From positions 496,001 to 560,000 of the forward strand of contig NZ_AP023189.1 in NCBI RefSeq assembly GCF_012767755.2: a DNA stretch of 64,000 nucleotides, given 5' to 3'. Below are positions 27,608-36,728 of the stretch, in pieces. The notes below the pieces were generated by a model. That model was not told where the DNA came from. It was given only the letters and a program-made list of their open reading frames with translations, and did no database searches. Position 1 is the first letter of the stretch, and each line of letters starts with the position of its first letter. The DNA comes from Pseudomonas tohonis. Its GTDB lineage: Bacteria; Pseudomonadota; Gammaproteobacteria; Pseudomonadales; Pseudomonadaceae. A program made the position numbers and the translations under genes.

Positions 27608-29449
27608 TTACAGGTCTTCCAGCATCGCCTTGTTGCGCACGGCGCCCTTGTCGGCGCTGGTGGCGAGCAGGGCGTAGGCCTTGAGGGCGGTGGTCACCTT
27701 GCGCGCGCGCGGGGCGGCGGGCTTCCAGCCTTTCTTGTCCTGCGCGGCGCGGCGGGTGGCCAGCTCTTCATCGGAGACCAGCAGGTTGATGCTGCGGTTG
27801 GGGATGTCGATCAGCACCTTGTCGCCGTCCTGCACTAGGCCGATGGCGCCACCGGCAGCGGCTTCCGGGGAAGCGTGGCCGATGGACAGGCCCGAGGTGC
27901 CGCCGGAGAAGCGGCCGTCGGTGAGCAGGGCGCATTGCTTGCCCAGGCCCTTGGACTTCAGGTAGCTGGTGGGGTACAGCATTTCCTGCATGCCCGGGCC
28001 GCCTTTCGGGCCCTCGTAGCGGATGATGACGATGTCGCCGGCCTTCACTTCGTCGGCGAGGATGCCCTTCACGGCGCTGTCCTGGCTTTCGAAGATCTTC
28101 GCGGTGCCTTCGAACACGTGGATGGACTCGTCCACGCCGGCGGTCTTCACTACGCAGCCGTCGAGGGCGATGTTGCCGTAGAGCACGGCCAGGCCGCCTT
28201 CCTGGGAGTAGGCGTGCTCGACGCTGCGGATGCAGCCTTCGGCGCGGTCGTCGTCCAGGGTGTCCCAGCGGGTGCTCTGGCTGAAGGCGACCTGGGTCGG
28301 GATGCCGGCCGGGCCCGCCTTGAAGAAGGTGTGGACCTTCTCGTCATCGGTCTGGGTGATGTCCCACTGGGCGATGGCATCGCTCATGCTCGGGCTGTGC
28401 ACGGTGGGCACGTCGGTGTGCAGCAGGCCGCCACGGGCCAGCTCGCCGAGGATGCTGAAGATGCCGCCGGCACGGTGCACGTCTTCCATGTGGTACTTCT
28501 GGATGTTCGGCGCCACCTTGCACAGCTGCGGCACCTTGCGCGACAGGCGATCTATGTCGCGCAGGTCGAAGGCGATCTCCGCCTCCTGGGCGGCGGCCAG
28601 CAGGTGCAGGATGGTGTTGGTGGAACCGCCCATGGCGATGTCCAGGGTCATGGCGTTCTCGAAGGCCTTGAAGCTGGCGACGTTGCGCGGCAGCACGGAC
28701 TCGTCGCCCTCGCCGTAGTAGCGCTGGCACAGCTCGACGGCCAGGCGGCCGGCACGCAGGAACAGCTGCTCGCGGTCGCTGTGGGTGGCCAGGGTGGAGC
28801 CGTTGCCGGGCAGCGACAGGCCCAGGGCCTCGGTCAGGCAGTTCATCGAGTTGGCGGTGAACATGCCGGAGCAGGAACCGCAGGTGGGGCAGGCGCTGCG
28901 CTCGTACTCGGCGACCTTCTCGTCGGAGCAGGAGTCGTCGGCGGCCACCACCATGGCGTCCACCAGGTCCAGGCCGTGGTTGGCCAGCTTGGTCTTGCCG
29001 GCTTCCATCGGGCCGCCGGAGACGAACACCACGGGGATGTTCAGGCGCAGGGCGGCCATCAGCATGCCGGGGGTGATCTTGTCGCAGTTGGAGATGCAGA
29101 CGATGGCGTCGGCGCAGTGGGCGTTGACCATGTATTCCACGGAGTCGGCGATGATCTCGCGGCTCGGCAGGGAATAGAGCATGCCGTCGTGGCCCATGGC
29201 GATGCCGTCGTCGACGGCGATGGTGTTGAATTCCTTGGCCACGCCACCGTGCTTCTCGATCTCGCGGGCGACCAGCTGGCCCAGGTCCTTCAGGTGCACG
29301 TGGCCGGGCACGAACTGGGTGAAGGAGTTGGCGATGGCGATGATCGGCTTCTTGAAGTCTTCGTCCTTCATCCCGGTGGCGCGCCAGAGGGCACGGGCGC
29401 CGGCCATGTTGCGGCCGTGGGTGGAGGTCTTCGAGCGGTAATCGGGCAT
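27608..29449 (-). CDS. ilvD: Dihydroxy-acid dehydratase
   Basis: A 613-residue Fe-S dehydratase that produces the 2-oxo acids of valine and isoleucine synthesis. Cluster-binding and active-site regions are present: [13 protein letters not shown] (about 119-131) and [17 protein letters not shown] (about 192-208). [20 protein letters not shown] is found in the C-terminal part. Length equals that of the E. coli-type enzyme. It is transcribed alone and ends in a strong terminator. Together with ilvA in this window it supplies branched-chain amino acid synthesis. Confidence 0.98.
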   Translation of the reverse strand: MPDYRSKTSTHGRNMAGARALWRATGMKDEDFKKPIIAIANSFTQFVPGHVHLKDLGQLVAREIEKHGGVAKEFNTIAVDDGIAMGHDGMLYSLPSREIIADSVEYMVNAHCADAIVCISNCDKITPGMLMAALRLNIPVVFVSGGPMEAGKTKLANHGLDLVDAMVVAADDSCSDEKVAEYERSACPTCGSCSGMFTANSMNCLTEALGLSLPGNGSTLATHSDREQLFLRAGRLAVELCQRYYGEGDESVLPRNVASFKAFENAMTLDIAMGGSTNTILHLLAAAQEAEIAFDLRDIDRLSRKVPQLCKVAPNIQKYHMEDVHRAGGIFSILGELARGGLLHTDVPTVHSPSMSDAIAQWDITQTDDEKVHTFFKAGPAGIPTQVAFSQSTRWDTLDDDRAEGCIRSVEHAYSQEGGLAVLYGNIALDGCVVKTAGVDESIHVFEGTAKIFESQDSAVKGILADEVKAGDIVIIRYEGPKGGPGMQEMLYPTSYLKSKGLGKQCALLTDGRFSGGTSGLSIGHASPEAAAGGAIGLVQDGDKVLIDIPNRSINLLVSDEELATRRAAQDKKGWKPAAPRARKVTTALKAYALLATSADKGAVRNKAMLEDL

Positions 29450-29629
29450 GTCTTCTGTCCTGCAGGCTGATCAGGTTATAGGTCGTATCGTGAGCGCGGT
29501 GGGTGCCGTTGGCAAACGGATGTGGTCGTCGCGTCCGGAGGTGGCGTGAGGGCATCGCGGGATCACCGCGCGCTCGGCCGGGGCTCACTGGCCCGCCTGA
29601 GGGTGTGGCAGGGAAGCGGGGATTCTAAT

Positions 29630-29684
29630 CCCAGGTGCGCTCCGGGCGGAAGGCCGGGGGCCGAGCGGTCGGCGCGCACCTGGG
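29630..29684 (-). terminator. Long-loop hairpin after the hemopexin-repeat phosphatase gene
   Basis: CCCAGGTGCGC (29630-29640) pairs with GCGCACCTGGG (29674-29684); the 33-base GC-rich loop can fold further. It begins 11 bases beyond the leftward stop. There is no U run, so termination strength is uncertain. Confidence 0.4.
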
Positions 29685-29694
29685 TGACGAGCGG

Positions 29695-31725
29695 TCAGTC
29701 GACGCGGAAGTTCAGCTCATCGGCGAAGGGGAAACCCGCGCCGCTGCCCTTCTCGAAGCGCAGCTCGACCTCAACCGAGGTGGCCCCGGCCGGCACCGTG
29801 CCGTAGAGGTTGCGCGCCAGGGCCTGGCCGTTGCGCTCGGCGGCGCCCAATGAGGGCGTTGCGAAGGCGCTGCCGGCCTCGACGAAGCCATCGAGCCCCG
29901 GCCAGGTGGCGCCGTCCACCGGGCGTGGGTAGCCGCTTTCGGCCTTGTCGGTGATCAGGTTGTAGCGCACGTACTCGCCGCCGTTGAACAGGTAGGCGAT
30001 GGATGCGTTGCGCTTGACCGCCGCGTCCAGGCCCAGGGGCCACTGCTGCACGCCGGACCAGGTGGCGCCGGAGACGTCCAGCGGGTAGTTCTTGTCCGCC
30101 TTGTCGCCGGTGGTCAGGTTGTAGCGGATGTACTGGCTGCCCTTGAAGAAGTAGAGCCTGGAGCCACTGACTTCGAGCACGTCGTCGATGTCGCGGGCGC
30201 CACCGGTGAAGCGTTCCAGGCCCGCCCAGTTGCCGGCGATGGGCTTGGGGTAGCCGGGGTCGACGCGGTCGCTGGCGATGTCGAAGCGCACGTACTGGGT
30301 GCCCTTGAAGAAGTACGCCTTGCCGTTGCCGGCGTTGAAGCCGGCGTCGATGTCCCGCGCGCCGCCCTCGAAGCCTTCGAAGCCCACCCAGTTGCCGGCT
30401 ATGGGCTGTGGATAACCGGCGTCGACCTTGTCGTCGCGGTAGTTGTAGCGGTAGTAGCGGTCGCCGGCGAAGAAGTAGCCGGTGTCGTCGTTCCAGTACA
30501 CCGAGCTGCGCTTCTCGGCGGTGTGGAAGCGCACCAGCACGCGGGCGTCATGGCTGCTGCCGGCGCTTGCGCCGAGCAGGGCGTCGAGCTGGAAGGGGCG
30601 GCCGGCGGCTTCGGGCGGCAGCGCGATGCGCTGGGTCAGCGAGCCCTTGCCCTGGCCGACGAAGAGCTGGCCCTGGCCGGCCGGCAGTTCGCTGCGGGCC
30701 CCGTAGCGCATCACCGTCTGCAGCCCGCCCTTGGTCCAGCCGGCGATGTCCGGGTCGTAGGCCAGGTCGGTGTGGGCCGCGCCGTACTCGGCGCCGGGGT
30801 TGGCCAGGAGGTTCTGGCCGAAGGCGAAGGTGCGCGGCACGGGGTGCAGGCGCGAGCGGCCGTCCAGAGCCAGGCCCTGGGTGGAGACGCCCAGGTGCTC
30901 GAACAGGGTGGGCACCACGTCCACCTGGCGCAGCGGCGTGGCCAGTCGGTTACGGCCGAGGGCGGGAATGCCGGCGCCGCTCATCACCACGGCCACCTTG
31001 CGGTGTTCGGGGCGGTTGGCGCCGTGGCCGGTGCTGGTGCCGCCGTGGTCGGTGCTGACCACGATCAGCCAGTTCTCCTGGGCGTAGGTCGGGCGCGACT
31101 TGATCGCTTGCAGCAGCCGGCCGAGGGCGGCGTCGGCCTGGCCCATGGCCTGGACGTATTGCGGGGTATCGGAATGGAAGCCATGGCTGTGGCCGGCTTC
31201 GTCGACGCCGTAGTAGTACGCGCTGAGCACGTCGAGGTCGGCGCGGTTGCGCAGCCAGTCCTCGGCCTGGGCGATGAGCACCGGGTCGTTGGCCTCGGGG
31301 CCGTCGAACCTGAGGTCGGCCTGGGGCTTCATCTGCGCGTAGAGCGGCGACCAGTTGTAGGCGTAGGCGGTGACCAGCTGGGGCTTGCGCTGCTCCAGCA
31401 GGGTGAGGAAGTGCGGGTACTGGGCGTAGTTCTGCCCGGTGAAGTTGTTGTCGCGCACGCCGTGCTTGTCGCGCTCGACGCCCATGAACAGGGTCGACCA
31501 GCCCGGGCCGCTCATGGAGGTGTCCGGCGACCAGCCGCCGTCGGTGTACACGCCGCTGGCGATCAGTTGTTCGAGGTTGACCATGTTGCCGGCGGGAATG
31601 GCATCGGCCTTGAAGCCGTCGATACCGAAGAACAGCACCTTGTTGGCACCGGCCTGGGCCTGCAAGGCGAGCAGCGAGGCGGTTGCGAAGGCGAGCAGGC
31701 GCCCCGCGCGTTTCATCGTTGTCAT
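29695..31725 (-). CDS. Secreted alkaline-phosphatase-superfamily enzyme with C-terminal hemopexin repeats
   Basis: A 676-residue exported protein. A signal peptide (1-25, ending LQAQAG) precedes a phosphodiesterase/phosphatase domain (about 28-310) with metal and nucleophile motifs FFGIDGFKAD, TSMSGPGWSTLFMG, DEAGHSHGFHSD and STDHGGTSTGHG. A jelly-roll-like linker domain starting near LLANPGAEYG (about 325-440) follows. Then come four hemopexin-type blades (about 445-620): YFFAGDRYYRYNYRDDKVD, YFFKGTQYVRFDIASDRVD, YFFKGSQYIRYNLTTGDKAD and YLFNGGEYVRYNLITDKAE, each followed by YP-x-P/DV and a G-W-x-G-turn. The C-terminus is a short beta segment. Substrate unknown. The gene is monocistronic and absent from my recollection of this locus in PAO1. 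Confidence 0.83.
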   Translation of the reverse strand: MTTMKRAGRLLAFATASLLALQAQAGANKVLFFGIDGFKADAIPAGNMVNLEQLIASGVYTDGGWSPDTSMSGPGWSTLFMGVERDKHGVRDNNFTGQNYAQYPHFLTLLEQRKPQLVTAYAYNWSPLYAQMKPQADLRFDGPEANDPVLIAQAEDWLRNRADLDVLSAYYYGVDEAGHSHGFHSDTPQYVQAMGQADAALGRLLQAIKSRPTYAQENWLIVVSTDHGGTSTGHGANRPEHRKVAVVMSGAGIPALGRNRLATPLRQVDVVPTLFEHLGVSTQGLALDGRSRLHPVPRTFAFGQNLLANPGAEYGAAHTDLAYDPDIAGWTKGGLQTVMRYGARSELPAGQGQLFVGQGKGSLTQRIALPPEAAGRPFQLDALLGASAGSSHDARVLVRFHTAEKRSSVYWNDDTGYFFAGDRYYRYNYRDDKVDAGYPQPIAGNWVGFEGFEGGARDIDAGFNAGNGKAYFFKGTQYVRFDIASDRVDPGYPKPIAGNWAGLERFTGGARDIDDVLEVSGSRLYFFKGSQYIRYNLTTGDKADKNYPLDVSGATWSGVQQWPLGLDAAVKRNASIAYLFNGGEYVRYNLITDKAESGYPRPVDGATWPGLDGFVEAGSAFATPSLGAAERNGQALARNLYGTVPAGATSVEVELRFEKGSGAGFPFADELNFRVD

Positions 31726-31875
31726 GACGCATCCTTGATTGTTGTGGTTGCTGCGATGCGATGCAGACGGCTGGCTTGCCTCGCGGTGGTCTATACCAGC
31801 GTGGCCGGATTGCGGGGGAATGACAGCGAAGCGGGAGGGGATGAAATTTTGGTGAAGGGAATGCGGCAGGCGGAT

Positions 31876-31909
31876 GACGACGCCCCGGCACAAGGGCCGG
31901 GGCGTCGTC
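31876..31909 (-). terminator. 14-bp hairpin after the rRNA methyltransferase gene
   Basis: GACGACGCCCCGGC (31876-31889) pairs perfectly with GCCGGGGCGTCGTC (31896-31909) around a 6-base loop, 6 bases beyond the leftward stop. It is very stable but lacks a U tract. Confidence 0.6.
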
Positions 31910-31915
31910 GGATCA

Positions 31916-33112
31916 TCAGCTGTTGGGCAGCAGGCGGCAGGTGATGCTCTTGATGTAGCGGGTTTCCGGGATGGCCGGGTGCACCGGGTGGTCCGGGCCC
32001 TGGCCGCCGCGTTCCAGCAACTGGATGTTGCGGTCCAGGTGGCGGGCGCTGCCGAGCAGGATGTTCTGCAGGTCGTCCTCGGGCAGGTGCATGGAGCAGG
32101 AGGCGCTGACCAGGATGCCGTCCTTGTTGAGCAGGCGCATGGCCTGTTCGTTGAGGCGGCGGTAGGCGGCCTCGCCGTTCTTCAGGTCCTTCTTGCGCTT
32201 GATGAAGGCGGGCGGGTCGGCCACCACCACATCGAAGCGCTCTTCGGCGGCCTTCAGCTCCTTCAGGGCTTCGAACACGTCGCCTTCGACGCAGGTGACC
32301 TGCTCGGCCACGCCGTTGAGGGTGGCGTTGCGCTCGACGCCGTCGAGGGCGAAACCGGAGGCGTCGACGCAGAACACTTCGCTGGCGCCGAAGGCCGCGG
32401 CCTGCACGCCCCAGCCGCCGATGTAGCTGAACAGGTCGAGCACGCGCTTGCCCTTGACGTAGGGCGCCAGGCGCGCGCGGTTCATGCGGTGGTCGTAGAA
32501 CCAGCCGGTCTTCTGGCCTTCCAGCACCGGGGCTTCGAACTTCACGCCGTTCTCTTCCAGGGCGACCCACTCGGGCACCACGCCGAAGGCGGTGTCGACG
32601 TAGCGCTCCAGGCCCTCGGCGTCACGGGCGGCGGAGTCGTTCTTCCACAGCACGCCACGGGGCTTGAGCACCTGCACCAGGGCATCCAGCACGGCGTCCT
32701 TGTTGCGCTCCATGGCGGCGGAGGCCAGCTGCACCACGATGTGGTCGCCGAAACGGTCCACCACCAGGCCGGGGAGCAGGTCGGAGTCGCCGTAGACCAG
32801 GCGGTAGAAGGGCTTGTCGAACAGGCGCTCGCGCAGGCTCAGGGCCACGTTGAGGCGGTGCACCAGCAGCGACTTGTCCAGCACGTGCTTGGTGTCGCGG
32901 GACACCAGGCGGGCGCAGATCAGGTTGTTCGGGCTCAGCGCGACCACGCCCAGCGGCTTGCCGCCGGCGGCTTCGAGGATGGCCTGGTCGCCGGGCTGGA
33001 AGGCGTTCAGCGGAGTGGCGACCACGTCGATCTCGTTGCTGTAGACCCACAGGTGGCCGGCGCGCAGGCGTCGATCGGCGTTGGCTTTGAGGCGCAGGCT
33101 GGGCAGGGACAT
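31916..33112 (-). CDS. Class I SAM-dependent rRNA methyltransferase, RlmI family
   Basis: A 398-residue enzyme with an N-terminal PUA RNA-binding domain (about 1-75; RLRAGHLWVYSNEID) and a C-terminal Rossmann methyltransferase. Motif I is VLDLFSYIGGWGVQAAAFGA near 220-239 and motif IV is VVADPPAFIKRK near 287-298. In E. coli RlmI makes m5C1962 in 23S rRNA; equivalence here is inferred from family and domain order. A motif-VI-like cysteine is present in SASCSMHL. It is expressed alone, with its own hairpin. Confidence 0.9.
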   Translation of the reverse strand: MSLPSLRLKANADRRLRAGHLWVYSNEIDVVATPLNAFQPGDQAILEAAGGKPLGVVALSPNNLICARLVSRDTKHVLDKSLLVHRLNVALSLRERLFDKPFYRLVYGDSDLLPGLVVDRFGDHIVVQLASAAMERNKDAVLDALVQVLKPRGVLWKNDSAARDAEGLERYVDTAFGVVPEWVALEENGVKFEAPVLEGQKTGWFYDHRMNRARLAPYVKGKRVLDLFSYIGGWGVQAAAFGASEVFCVDASGFALDGVERNATLNGVAEQVTCVEGDVFEALKELKAAEERFDVVVADPPAFIKRKKDLKNGEAAYRRLNEQAMRLLNKDGILVSASCSMHLPEDDLQNILLGSARHLDRNIQLLERGGQGPDHPVHPAIPETRYIKSITCRLLPNS

Positions 33113-33151
33113 GGGTCGCTCTCCGGAAAAAAGAGCGGGATTATAACCGAA

Positions 33152-33183
33152 GGCGCCCGCCGATCCTGCTACCGGCGGGCGCT
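33152..33183 (-). terminator. Hairpin downstream of pfpI
   Basis: GCGCCCGCCG (33153-33162) pairs with CGGCGGGCGC (33173-33182) just after the pfpI stop and before the methyltransferase gene. No U run. Confidence 0.5.
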
Positions 33184-33188
33184 CGTGC

Positions 33189-33728
33189 TCAGGCCGCGAG
33201 GGCCTCGATCAGCTTGCGGTTGAAGGCCGGGATGTCGTCGGGCTTGCGGCTGCTGATCAGCTTGCCGTCGACCACCACTTCCTCGTCCACCCAGTTGGCG
33301 CCGGCGTTCTTCAGGTCGTCGGTGAGGGACGGCCAGCTGGTCAGGGTCTTGCCCTTGACCAGGTCGGCGCTGGCCAGCAGCCAGGCGCCGTGGCAGATGA
33401 CCGCGATGGGCTTGTTGGCGCGGGCGGCGTCGCGCACCAGTTCCTGGGCCATCTCGTCCAGGCGGATGGTGTCGGCGTTGACCACGCCGCCGGGCAGCAC
33501 CAGGGCGTCGTAGTCCTCGATGCGGGCGGTGTCGAAGGTGCGGTCGACGGCGAAGCTGTCGGCCGGGGTGGTGTGGTTCCAGCCGGTGACCTTGCCGGTG
33601 CTGGCGGACACGATCTCGGCGATGGCGCCGGCGTCTTCGAGGGCCTTCTTCGGCCCGGTCAGCTCGACCTGCTCGAAACCGTCGGTCACCAGCAGCGCCA
33701 CGCGCTTGCCCCTGATGGACTGGCTCAT
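33189..33728 (-). CDS. pfpI: PfpI/DJ-1 superfamily protein
   Basis: A 179-residue cytoplasmic protein of the PfpI/YhbO branch. The nucleophile elbow is AVICHGAWLL with Cys-112 and His-113, and a conserved acid lies in the N-terminal FEQVEL (Glu-19/Glu-22 region). Members have been described as proteases, deglycases or glyoxalases and protect against stress; the exact activity here cannot be told. Divergent from the HDOD gene across a 134-bp promoter region. Confidence 0.93.
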   Translation of the reverse strand: MSQSIRGKRVALLVTDGFEQVELTGPKKALEDAGAIAEIVSASTGKVTGWNHTTPADSFAVDRTFDTARIEDYDALVLPGGVVNADTIRLDEMAQELVRDAARANKPIAVICHGAWLLASADLVKGKTLTSWPSLTDDLKNAGANWVDEEVVVDGKLISSRKPDDIPAFNRKLIEALAA

Positions 33729-33862
33729 TGGGAGTCTCCCGTCGTTGTGGGTGTTCAGTTTCCGAGGCGACCGTTAGGCGAAAGTTCAGCTAAATCGATG
33801 GCCTGTTCACCAGTGGCTGGAGTTAGACTGTCACCCCAATTCCCCGCCTCAGTCCCGCTGTC

Positions 33863-34729
33863 ATGGCCCAAGAACTTTCAGCAGAACAGATTCGCCATTT
33901 CCTCCAGGGCATCAGCGTGCCGCCCCAGCCGCAGATCATGGTCGACCTGCAGATGGAGCAGGTCATGCCCAGCCCCGACCTGCGCACCATCGCCAAGCTC
34001 ATCAGCCAGGACCCGGGCCTGTCGGGTGCACTGCTGAAGATCGTCAACTCGCCGTTCTACGGGCTGACCAATCGCATCGCCTCGATCCAGCAGGCGGTCA
34101 ACCTGCTGGGCTGCAATACGGTGATCAACCTGATCAACGCGCAGTCGATCAAGGGCGAGATGACCGACGAGACCATCGTCACCCTCAACCGCTTCTGGGA
34201 CACCGCCCAGGACGTGGCCATGACCTGCCTGACCCTGGCCAAGCGCATCGGCCACCAGCAGGCGGACGAGGCCTACGCGCTGGGGCTGTTCCACAACTGC
34301 GGCATCCCGCTGATGCTCAAGCGCTTCCCGGACTACATGACGGTGCTGGAGGAGGCCTATGCCAGTGCCAACGCCGAGCGCCGCATCGTCGACACCGAGA
34401 ACCGCCTGCTCAATACCAACCACGCGGTGGTGGGCTACTTCACCGCGCGCTCCTGGCGCCTGCCGGAGCACCTCTGCGAGGCCATCGCCAACCACCACAA
34501 CGCGCTGTCGATCTTCAGCGACGACTCCGGGCGCGATGCACCGCTGAAGACGCTGCTGGCGATCCTGAAGATGGCCGAGCACGTCTGCGCCTCGCACCTG
34601 GTGCTGGGCAACCAGGCCGATGACCACGAGTGGAACAGCGTCAGGGCGCTGGTGCTCGACTACGTCGGCCTCTCGGAGTACGACTTCGAGAACCTCAAGG
34701 AAAGCATCCGCGAACTGGGCGCCCACTGA
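33863..34729 (+). CDS. HDOD domain signalling protein
   Basis: A 288-residue cytoplasmic protein consisting almost wholly of an HDOD domain (about 20-220). Conserved stretches are ISQDPGLSGALLKIVNSPFYG (split; about 50-70), IQQAVNLLG near 78-86, and the degenerate HD-type helix GLFHNCGIPLMLKRFP. HDOD proteins act in signalling without usually retaining HD phosphohydrolase activity. mutM begins about 30 bases downstream on the same strand. Confidence 0.9.
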   Translation: MAQELSAEQIRHFLQGISVPPQPQIMVDLQMEQVMPSPDLRTIAKLISQDPGLSGALLKIVNSPFYGLTNRIASIQQAVNLLGCNTVINLINAQSIKGEMTDETIVTLNRFWDTAQDVAMTCLTLAKRIGHQQADEAYALGLFHNCGIPLMLKRFPDYMTVLEEAYASANAERRIVDTENRLLNTNHAVVGYFTARSWRLPEHLCEAIANHHNALSIFSDDSGRDAPLKTLLAILKMAEHVCASHLVLGNQADDHEWNSVRALVLDYVGLSEYDFENLKESIRELGAH

Positions 34730-34759
34730 TCGCCCGCAACGCTGCACGTCGAGACATCC

Positions 34760-35572
34760 AGGCCTGAATTACCCGAAGTCGAAACCACGCGGCGGGGCAT
34801 CGCGCCCTACCTCGAGGGCCAGCGCGTGAGCCGCGTGGTGGTGCGTGAGCGCCGCCTGCGCTGGCCCATCCCGGAGGACCTGGACGTGCGCCTGTCCGGC
34901 CAGCGTTTCGTGGTCGTCGAGCGCCGCGCCAAGTACCTGCTGCTGCAGGCCGAGGCGGGCACGCTGATCAGCCACCTGGGCATGTCCGGCAACCTGCGCC
35001 TGGTGGAAACGGGGACGCTGGCGGCCAAGCACGAGCATGTGGATATCGAGCTGGAGTCGGGCCTGGCGCTGCGCTACACCGACCCGCGCCGCTTCGGCGC
35101 GCTGCTATGGAGCCCGGACCCGCACAACCACGAATTGCTGCGCAACCTCGGCCCCGAGCCGCTGACGGACCTGTTCGACGGTGACCGCCTGTACCAGCTC
35201 TCCCGCGGGCGCAGCATGGCGGTGAAGCCCTTCATCATGGATAACGCCGTGGTGGTGGGCGTGGGCAACATCTACGCCACCGAGGCGCTGTTCGCCGCCG
35301 GCATCGACCCGCGCCGCGAGGCGGGCAGCGTGTCGCGGGCGCGCTACCTGAGGCTCGCCGAGGAGATCAAGCGCATCCTCGCCCACGCCATCGAGCGCGG
35401 TGGCACCACGCTGCGCGACTTCGTCGGCGGCGACGGCCAGCCGGGCTATTTCCAGCAGGAGCTGTTCGCCTATGGGCGCGGCGGCGAGTTCTGCAAGGTC
35501 TGTGGTTCCACCCTGCGCGAGGTCAAGCTGGGGCAACGGGCGAGTGTCTACTGCCCGCGTTGCCAGCGTTAG
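34760..35572 (+). CDS. mutM: Formamidopyrimidine-DNA glycosylase MutM with start codon changed to AGG
   Basis: The frame encodes a full MutM (about 270 residues): [12 protein letters not shown] at the N-terminus, the lesion-recognition Lys in [17 protein letters not shown], and a C-terminal zinc finger with CKVC and CPRC. The normal start would be ATG immediately before PELPE, but 34760-34762 reads AGG. The in-frame stop at 34727-34729 leaves no ATG, GTG or TTG upstream. The first usable start is a GTG at 34826, which would remove 22 residues including catalytic Pro-1 and Glu-2, abolishing glycosylase/lyase chemistry. Either the base at 34761 is a sequence error (T read as G) or this copy is inactive. 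All downstream sequence looks intact and conserved. Confidence 0.85.
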   Translation, partial: RPELPEVETTRRGIAPYLEGQRVSRVVVRERRLRWPIPEDLDVRLSGQRFVVVERRAKYLLLQAEAGTLISHLGMSGNLRLVETGTLAAKHEHVDIELESGLALRYTDPRRFGALLWSPDPHNHELLRNLGPEPLTDLFDGDRLYQLSRGRSMAVKPFIMDNAVVVGVGNIYATEALFAAGIDPRREAGSVSRARYLRLAEEIKRILAHAIERGGTTLRDFVGGDGQPGYFQQELFAYGRGGEFCKVCGSTLREVKLGQRASVYCPRCQR

Positions 35573-35622
35573 CGGGGCGCACTCTCCCGTACCGTGCCGA
35601 GAACAATAAGAAGAGGTGAAGG

Positions 35623-36201
35623 ATGTCCGGCAACTACCTGCCCCGCAACGCGGTTGCGGAGGCCATCGGCCATGGGGTCTTCCGGCTCCTGGGCTGGCGC
35701 ATCGAGGGGCAGCTGCCGCCTCTCGACAAGTTCGTGGTGATCGGCGCGCACCACACCTCCAACTGGGATTTCGTGCTGTTCATCGCGGCCAAGTTCATCC
35801 TCCGCCTGAACGCCCGCTGGTTCGGCAAGCACAGCATCTTCCGCTGGCCGTTCGCCGGGCTGATGGAGCGCTGGGGCGGCATTCCCATCCAGCGCCACCT
35901 CAGGCTCAACCAGGTCGAGCAGGCCGTGCAGGCCTTCGCCGAGAACCGCGAATTCATCCTCGTGCTGTCGCCGGAAGGCACGCGCAAGCGGGTGGAGCGC
36001 TGGAGGATGGGCTTCTACCACATCGCCCGTGGCGCGCAGGTCCCGGTGGTGCCGGCGGCACTGGACTACCGCAACCGGCGCATCGTCATCGGCGAGCCGT
36101 TCTGGACCACCGGCGATGCCGCGGCCGATCTGCGCCGCCTGCTGGCGTTCTACCTGCCGTACGAGCCGAAAAAACCCGACTACGCTTTTAACGGCGATTG
36201 A
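35623..36201 (+). CDS. 1-acylglycerol-3-phosphate O-acyltransferase-like (LPLAT) protein
   Basis: A 192-residue acyltransferase of the PlsC superfamily. The catalytic H-x4-D motif is HHTSNWD (about 43-49). The glycerophosphate-binding region reads GGIPIQR near 85-91, and the EGTR motif is at about 118-121 (SPEGTRKRVE). There is no long membrane anchor; the short form resembles the Pseudomonas LPLAT group often found beside mutM. Substrate not assigned. GAAGAGGTGAAGG just before the ATG provides a ribosome site. Confidence 0.88.
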   Translation: MSGNYLPRNAVAEAIGHGVFRLLGWRIEGQLPPLDKFVVIGAHHTSNWDFVLFIAAKFILRLNARWFGKHSIFRWPFAGLMERWGGIPIQRHLRLNQVEQAVQAFAENREFILVLSPEGTRKRVERWRMGFYHIARGAQVPVVPAALDYRNRRIVIGEPFWTTGDAAADLRRLLAFYLPYEPKKPDYAFNGD

Positions 36202-36212
36202 AGGCCGTCACG

Positions 36213-36240
36213 CTGAAAAGCGCGCGGGCACTGTTATAGT
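36213..36240 (+). promoter_or_regulatory. Candidate sigma-70 promoter for the small envelope protein gene
   Basis: CTGAAA (36213-36218) and TATAGT (36235-36240) are separated by 16 bases and lie 38 bases before the ATG at 36279. The -10 is close to consensus; the -35 is weak. Confidence 0.4.
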
Positions 36241-36278
36241 TAGCCGCATTACTCCTCTAATAGCCGAAGGATTGCATC

Positions 36279-36617
36279 ATGAACCTGTTCCGCACTTCCG
36301 CTGCTGTCTTGGCGCTGACCACTGGCCTCATGGCGCTGCAGGCGCAGGCTGAGGTGGTGCAGCAGAACGCCAGCGGCGACCCGATGTACACCGCCGACGC
36401 GCCGCCCGCCTATTCCATGGTCGGCGACCTGTTGATCGCCCGTCCGCTGCTCATCGGTGCGACCGTCGTCGGTGCCGGCCTGTTCGTGGTGAGCCTGCCC
36501 TTCAGCGCCCTGGGCGGCAATGTCGGCGCCGCCGGCAAGGCCCTGGTGGTCGATCCGGGCAAGGAAGCCTTCGTGCGTTGCCTGGGCTGCACCAGCAGCG
36601 GTTACCAGAAAGACTGA
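36279..36617 (+). CDS. Small exported/membrane protein of unknown function
   Basis: A 112-residue protein with a signal peptide (1-24, ending LQAQAE) followed by one hydrophobic helix near residues 52-72 ([22 protein letters not shown]). A conserved-looking C-terminal tail contains CLGC. Homologs in Pseudomonas are commonly labelled 'multidrug transporter', but nothing in this sequence supports transport by a single helix. AAGGA precedes the ATG and a terminator follows, so it is expressed alone. Confidence 0.8.
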   Translation: MNLFRTSAAVLALTTGLMALQAQAEVVQQNASGDPMYTADAPPAYSMVGDLLIARPLLIGATVVGAGLFVVSLPFSALGGNVGAAGKALVVDPGKEAFVRCLGCTSSGYQKD

Positions 36618-36648
36618 TCGCGCTATTCTCGGCTCCTCGAGCCGGAGG

Positions 36649-36683
36649 CGGCCCCTTGCCCAGCGATGAGCAAGGGGCCGTTT
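36649..36683 (+). terminator. Terminator after the small envelope protein gene
   Basis: CGGCCCCTTGC (36649-36659) and GCAAGGGGCCG (36670-36680) form an 11-bp stem followed by TTTGCATTTAT. An ATG at 36666 lies in the loop, which argues against that codon being the start of the downstream transporter. Confidence 0.7.
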
Positions 36684-36728
36684 GCATTTATGGCGCCCCG
36701 TTCGGCGCCTGCCAGGGAGGGGGATGAG

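Noticed and set aside
27875..29470. 531-codon open frame on the plus strand opposite ilvD
   Set aside because: It is a high-GC shadow: Val/His/Gly/Ala-rich low-complexity translation with no motif, fully covered by the well-conserved ilvD on the other strand.
34826..35572. Truncated MutM starting at GTG 34826 as a functional gene
   Set aside because: It would lack the catalytic Pro and Glu, while the codons for both are perfectly conserved just upstream, so the frame is better described as full-length with a damaged start.
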